Shown: positions 60,976 through 64,000 of the stretch, piece by piece | How the letters are laid out: every line of letters starts with the position of its first letter | Numbering within the stretch: position 1 is the stretch's first letter | NCBI GenBank assembly: GCA_001298575.1 | Contig: LJCV01000296.1 | Span: 34,266 to 98,265, forward strand | From: Actinobacteria bacterium OK074 | GTDB lineage: Bacteria; Actinomycetota; Actinomycetes; Streptomycetales; Streptomycetaceae | Direction of reading: 5' to 3' | Length of the DNA: 64,000 nucleotides | Notes under the pieces: model-generated | What the model was told of the DNA's origin: nothing | What the model saw: only the letters and a program-made list of their open reading frames with translations | Databases searched by the model: none | Program-made: the position numbers and the translations under genes

Positions 60976-61830
60976 TCAGCCGTTCGTCTCCCGCGCCCAC
61001 TGCGCCGCCCGCAACGTGTTCACCATCAGCATCGCGATCGTCATCGGCCCCACCCCGCCCGGTACCGGCGTCACCCGGCCCACGACGCCGTCGATCTCCG
61101 CCGTGCGGACGTCGCCGGTCAGCCCGGCCGGGGTGCGGTGGATGCCCACGTCGATGACGGTGGCGCCCGGCTTGACGTGCTCGATGCCCACCAGGCCGGG
61201 CACGCCCGCCGCGACGACGAGGACGTCCGCCGCGCGGGTCAGCGGCGCGAGGTCGGTGGTGTGGCGGTGGGCGACGGTGACCGTCGCGTCGCGTTGCAGC
61301 AGGAGTTGGCCCATGGGGCGGCCGACCAGCTGCGAACGGCCCACCACCACCGCGTGCGCGCCCTTCAGCGCGACCCCCTCCGCGTCGAGGAGTTCGATCA
61401 CCCCGCTCGGGGTGCACGGCCGCAACCCCCGTTCGCCGCGCGCCAGCAGGCCCGCGCTCGCCGTCGTCAGGCCGTCGACGTCCTTGCCGACGGGGATGCG
61501 GTCGATGAGCGCGGCGCTGTCCAGGCCCGCGGGCAGCGGGAGTTGGAGCAGGATCCCGGAGACCGCCGGGTCGGCCGCCAACTCGTCGATGACGGCGGCC
61601 ACTTCGGCCTGCGACGCGGTACCCGGGAGGGAGCGGTGGAAGTCCACCATGCCCGCCTCCCGGATCGCCCGGCGCTTGTTCGCCACGTAGACCGCGCTCG
61701 CCGGGTCGTCGCCGACGAGGATGGTGGCCAGGCCCGGGGCGGCGAGGGAACCGGCGAGCGCGGCGACCTCCTCCGCCACCCGGGTGCGCACGTCCCGGGC
61801 GATCTTCTTGCCGTCGATCAGGGTCGTCAT
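60976..61830 (-). CDS. folD: Methylenetetrahydrofolate dehydrogenase / cyclohydrolase
   Basis: A 284-residue bifunctional enzyme that interconverts methylene-THF, methenyl-THF and 10-formyl-THF using NADP. Motifs: Y-V-A-N-K-R-R (catalytic Lys region), G-I-L-L-Q-L-P-L-P, V-V-G-R-S-Q-L-V-G-R-P (NADP site) and P-V-P-G-G-V-G-P-M-T. It is last in a three-gene one-carbon operon, 14 bp after purU, so 10-formyl-THF made here can be deformylated by PurU. Note Q in place of the common N-I in V-G-R-S-x-x-V-G. Confidence 0.95.
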   Translation of the reverse strand: MTTLIDGKKIARDVRTRVAEEVAALAGSLAAPGLATILVGDDPASAVYVANKRRAIREAGMVDFHRSLPGTASQAEVAAVIDELAADPAVSGILLQLPLPAGLDSAALIDRIPVGKDVDGLTTASAGLLARGERGLRPCTPSGVIELLDAEGVALKGAHAVVVGRSQLVGRPMGQLLLQRDATVTVAHRHTTDLAPLTRAADVLVVAAGVPGLVGIEHVKPGATVIDVGIHRTPAGLTGDVRTAEIDGVVGRVTPVPGGVGPMTIAMLMVNTLRAAQWARETNG

Positions 61831-61844
61831 CGGTCAACTCCCCT

Positions 61845-62780
61845 TTACGCGAAGACGATGGTGTGGTTGCCGTGCCGGATGACACGGTCCTGGCTGTGCC
61901 ACTCGACCGCGCGCGACAGCACGTCGCGCTCCACGTCGGCGCCCCGGCGTTGCAGGTCGGCGGCGGTGTCGGCGTGCGTCACGCGGACGACGTCCTGCTC
62001 GATGATCGGGCCCTCGTCGAGGTCCTCGGTCACGTAGTGCGCGGTCGCGCCGACCAGCTTCACGCCCCGCGCCTTCGCCTTCGCGTACGGGCCCGCGCCG
62101 ATGAACGCCGGCAGGAAGGAGTGGTGGATGTTGATGATCGGCACACCCACCTGCTCGATGAAGTCCGAGGACAGGATCTGCATGTAGCGGGCCAGTACGA
62201 CGAAGTCGACGTTGCCCTTCAGCAGCCTCAAGTGCTCCGCTTCCGCGGCCGACTTGTCGGGTCCGGCCGACGGCACGTGGAAGAACGGGATGCCGAAGCC
62301 CCGTACCTCCTCCGCGGTGTCGGGGTGGTTGGAGATCACCATCGAGATGGTGATGGGGAGTTGGCCGTGCCGCTGGCGCCACAGGAGGTCCAACAGGCAG
62401 TGGTCGGACTTGGAGGCGAAGATGGCCACGCGCTTGGGGGCCGACAGGTCGCGGAGGGTGAACTCCAGGTCGTAGTCCCGGGATCCGGACAGACGGTCCG
62501 TCAGATCGCTTTCTATCCGCGGCAGTACGGCCCGGAGGTTGGCCAGGCTGAAGACCGTCCGCTGGAAGAAGGCGCCGCCCTGCGGATTGTCCGAGTACTG
62601 GTCCAGGGAGACGATGTTCGCGCCGTGGTCGCTGAGGACCGCGCCCACCGCCGCGACGATGCCCGGGCGGTCCTTGCCCTTGACGATCAACGACGCCTGG
62701 GGCGATGTCTGCGCCTGCCCGCGCGGTGTCGTGGTCGCGGGCGCCGCCTTGGTGACCTGGGCGTCCTGGGTGAGCGTCAC
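61845..62780 (-). CDS. purU: Formyltetrahydrofolate deformylase
   Basis: A 311-residue enzyme releasing formate from 10-formyl-THF. An N-terminal extension of about 28 residues precedes the ACT domain (G-K-D-R-P-G-I-V-A-A-V). The formyltransferase-like domain contains I-S-N-H-P-D and I-N-I-H-H-S-F-L-P-A-F with the catalytic His, and T-A-H-Y-V-T-E-D-L-D-E-G-P-I-I. The GTG start lies one base after the stop of the MTHFR-like gene. It balances C1-folate pools together with FolD. Confidence 0.95.
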   Translation of the reverse strand: MTLTQDAQVTKAAPATTTPRGQAQTSPQASLIVKGKDRPGIVAAVGAVLSDHGANIVSLDQYSDNPQGGAFFQRTVFSLANLRAVLPRIESDLTDRLSGSRDYDLEFTLRDLSAPKRVAIFASKSDHCLLDLLWRQRHGQLPITISMVISNHPDTAEEVRGFGIPFFHVPSAGPDKSAAEAEHLRLLKGNVDFVVLARYMQILSSDFIEQVGVPIINIHHSFLPAFIGAGPYAKAKARGVKLVGATAHYVTEDLDEGPIIEQDVVRVTHADTAADLQRRGADVERDVLSRAVEWHSQDRVIRHGNHTIVFA

Positions 62781-62781
62781 G

Positions 62782-63651
62782 TCAAATCCCTTCCCTCGTA
62801 CGGAAGTCGGCGACCCACTGGGAGGTGGCCTTGAGGCCGCCGAAGGTGTAGAAGTGCAACTTGAGATCGCCGTGGCGGTTCGCGTCGTAGCCCTGCGCGA
62901 GCGCCCGGATGAACTTGTCGGGGCCCGCCGTGCCCATCAGGTTGGTGATCGAGAACCCGTACTTCTTCGCGATGGACGTGCTGGTGCCCACGCCGAAGCG
63001 CGCCGCGTACGTCATCAGGCGCTTGATGCCGGCGGGGCCCGGGACGCCGATGCGGATGGGCAGGTCGATGCCCTGCGTGCGGACCTCCTCCACCCAGCTC
63101 AGGACCGGGTCGACGTCGAAGCCGAACTGCGTGGTCACGCTGCCGGGCAGCTGCCGTTCGCGCAGTTCCGCGGCCTTGTCCTCAAGCGCGTCCCACAACG
63201 CCTCGTCGGGGATGGCCGGGTGGCCCTCCGGGTAGCCGCTGATGCCGATGCCGGTGACGCCGTATTTCTGGAGCAGGCCCGTGCGGATGACGGCGAGGGC
63301 GTCCTCGTACGGGCCCTGGGGGGTGGTGGGGTCGCCGCCCACGACGAAGACGTTGTCCACGGTGCCGTCCTCCTGGAGGGCGGCGAGGAACTCCTCCAGG
63401 GCGGCGGGGGAGGTGAGGCGGCGGGCGGATATGTGGGGGACCGGGACGAAACCGAGGCGTTTCACCGTGAGGGCGGCTGCGCGGCGCATCGTCAGGTCCT
63501 CGTTGCCGAGGAACGTGACGTTGATGCGGGTGCCCGGGGGGATGGTGGGGCGGGCCTCTTCCAGCTTCGCCGTGTCCTTGCCGGTCATCTCCAGGGAGAA
63601 GTTGTCGAGGAGGGTGGCTGTGGGTGGGGCGGGGGGCGGTGTGTTGTCCAT
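62782..63651 (-). CDS. Methylenetetrahydrofolate reductase-family protein
   Basis: A 289-residue TIM-barrel flavoprotein of the MetF family. It contains I-N-V-T-F-L-G-N-E, V-P-H-I-S-A-R-R-L, F-V-V-G-G-D and T-T-Q-F-G-F-D. The sequence is shorter and different from housekeeping MetF, like paralogues next to sarcosine/dimethylglycine demethylation genes. In this operon with purU and folD it may handle methylene-THF from a demethylase. The ATG at 63651 has AAGGAA upstream. Whether it reduces methylene-THF is not shown. First gene of the operon as seen here. Confidence 0.85.
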   Translation of the reverse strand: MDNTPPPAPPTATLLDNFSLEMTGKDTAKLEEARPTIPPGTRINVTFLGNEDLTMRRAAALTVKRLGFVPVPHISARRLTSPAALEEFLAALQEDGTVDNVFVVGGDPTTPQGPYEDALAVIRTGLLQKYGVTGIGISGYPEGHPAIPDEALWDALEDKAAELRERQLPGSVTTQFGFDVDPVLSWVEEVRTQGIDLPIRIGVPGPAGIKRLMTYAARFGVGTSTSIAKKYGFSITNLMGTAGPDKFIRALAQGYDANRHGDLKLHFYTFGGLKATSQWVADFRTREGI

Positions 63652-64000
63652 GGGGTTCCTTCGGGTCAGCGTGGGCGCGGGTTTGTTTGTGGCCGGTTTG
63701 CGTGGTTCCCCGCGCCCCTGTTCGCCTGCGGCGTTCCGTGCGGGTTGGTGGGGGCTGGTCGCGCCCGCGCGGCGGTAGCCGCACATCAGACACAGCCCCG
63801 CGCCCCTGTTCGCCTGCGGCGTCGGGGGCGGGGGTGGGTGATTCCGTGTGGTGCCGTCTGCGGGGCGGTGGGGGCTGGGCGCGCCCGCGCGGCGGTAGCC
63901 GCACATCAGACACAGCCCCGCGCCCCTGTTCGCCTGCGGCGTCGGGGGCGGCCGTGCTCGCGCCGCCTTCGCCGCACATCAGGCACAACCCCGCCCCCCA
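63652..64000. other. Repeat-rich terminal region without a gene
   Basis: 349 bp upstream of the MTHFR-like gene with no accepted gene. It contains the 120-bp-spaced direct repeats and GTTCCCCGCGCCCCTG at 63705-63720. Promoter signals were not located. Confidence 0.6.
63747..63951 (+). repeat. 85-bp direct repeats, 120-bp period
   Basis: Positions 63747-63831 and 63867-63951 agree over 85 bp with a single mismatch (T at 63759 versus G at 63879). A third, partial and diverged copy runs from 63971 to the window edge. Each unit contains CGCGGCGGTAGCCGCACATC and CCCCGCGCCCCTG, and related sequence precedes the first copy from 63705. Confidence 0.9.

Overview
The window is high-GC actinobacterial DNA and almost certainly from a Streptomyces chromosome. 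The evidence is the codon use, GTG starts and GTGA/ATGA overlaps, Tat and lipoprotein signals, and a diagnostic run of genes: ceb cellobiose transporter and cebR, tRNA-His, orn, and adpA with a bldA-dependent TTA codon. From memory, the order ceb, orn, adpA, glmS, desE, acyl-CoA carboxylase block matches the S. coelicolor region around SCO2774-SCO2797. No search was run, so that correspondence is recall, not a result.

Layout. 1-4.1 kb: the start of cebG, then cebF, cebE and divergent cebR, with one CebR-type operator. 4.1-12.3 kb: small enzymes, tRNA-His, orn, adpA, a universal stress protein, an acetate-transporter-like membrane protein, glmS and a small conserved protein. 12.4-16.2 kb: a secreted purple-acid-phosphatase-like protein, a DUF4429 protein, and a desE-like siderophore-binding lipoprotein under an iron box. 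16.4-24.8 kb looks accessory: a DUF1906 glycoside-hydrolase-like protein, a Tat-exported M15-type peptidase, a two-gene trypco2 / trypsin-NACHT-LRR-like cassette (the best candidate for an unusual system), and a MarR regulator facing a VOC dioxygenase-like gene and a SnoaL-like gene.

25-33.7 kb: a leucine/isovalerate-type degradation operon (acyl-CoA dehydrogenase, HMG-CoA lyase, biotin-dependent carboxylase alpha and beta subunits) divergent from a TetR regulator with two operator-like repeats. A second acyl-CoA dehydrogenase and an acyl-CoA thioesterase follow. 33.7-42.4 kb: a phosphatase-annotated protein, a cation-efflux-like protein, and a PucR-controlled set (Na+/solute symporter, agmatinase-like ureohydrolase, ThDP enzyme), then a nitrilase-fold protein that lacks its catalytic Cys and Lys.

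42.5-49.4 kb: a small conserved protein, secreted endonuclease I, a GT39-type mannosyltransferase-like membrane protein, and an alcohol dehydrogenase / MFS pair. 49.6-58.3 kb: a Cys-motif protein, a NarL-type two-component system, a serine beta-lactamase-like protein, a secreted phytase/esterase-like protein, and a fused heterodimer-type ABC exporter whose ribosome-binding site lies in a hairpin. 58.3-64 kb: three small exported proteins and a one-carbon operon (MTHFR-like, purU, folD), with GC-rich repeats at the window's end. No CRISPR array, insertion sequence, integrase or rRNA was seen.
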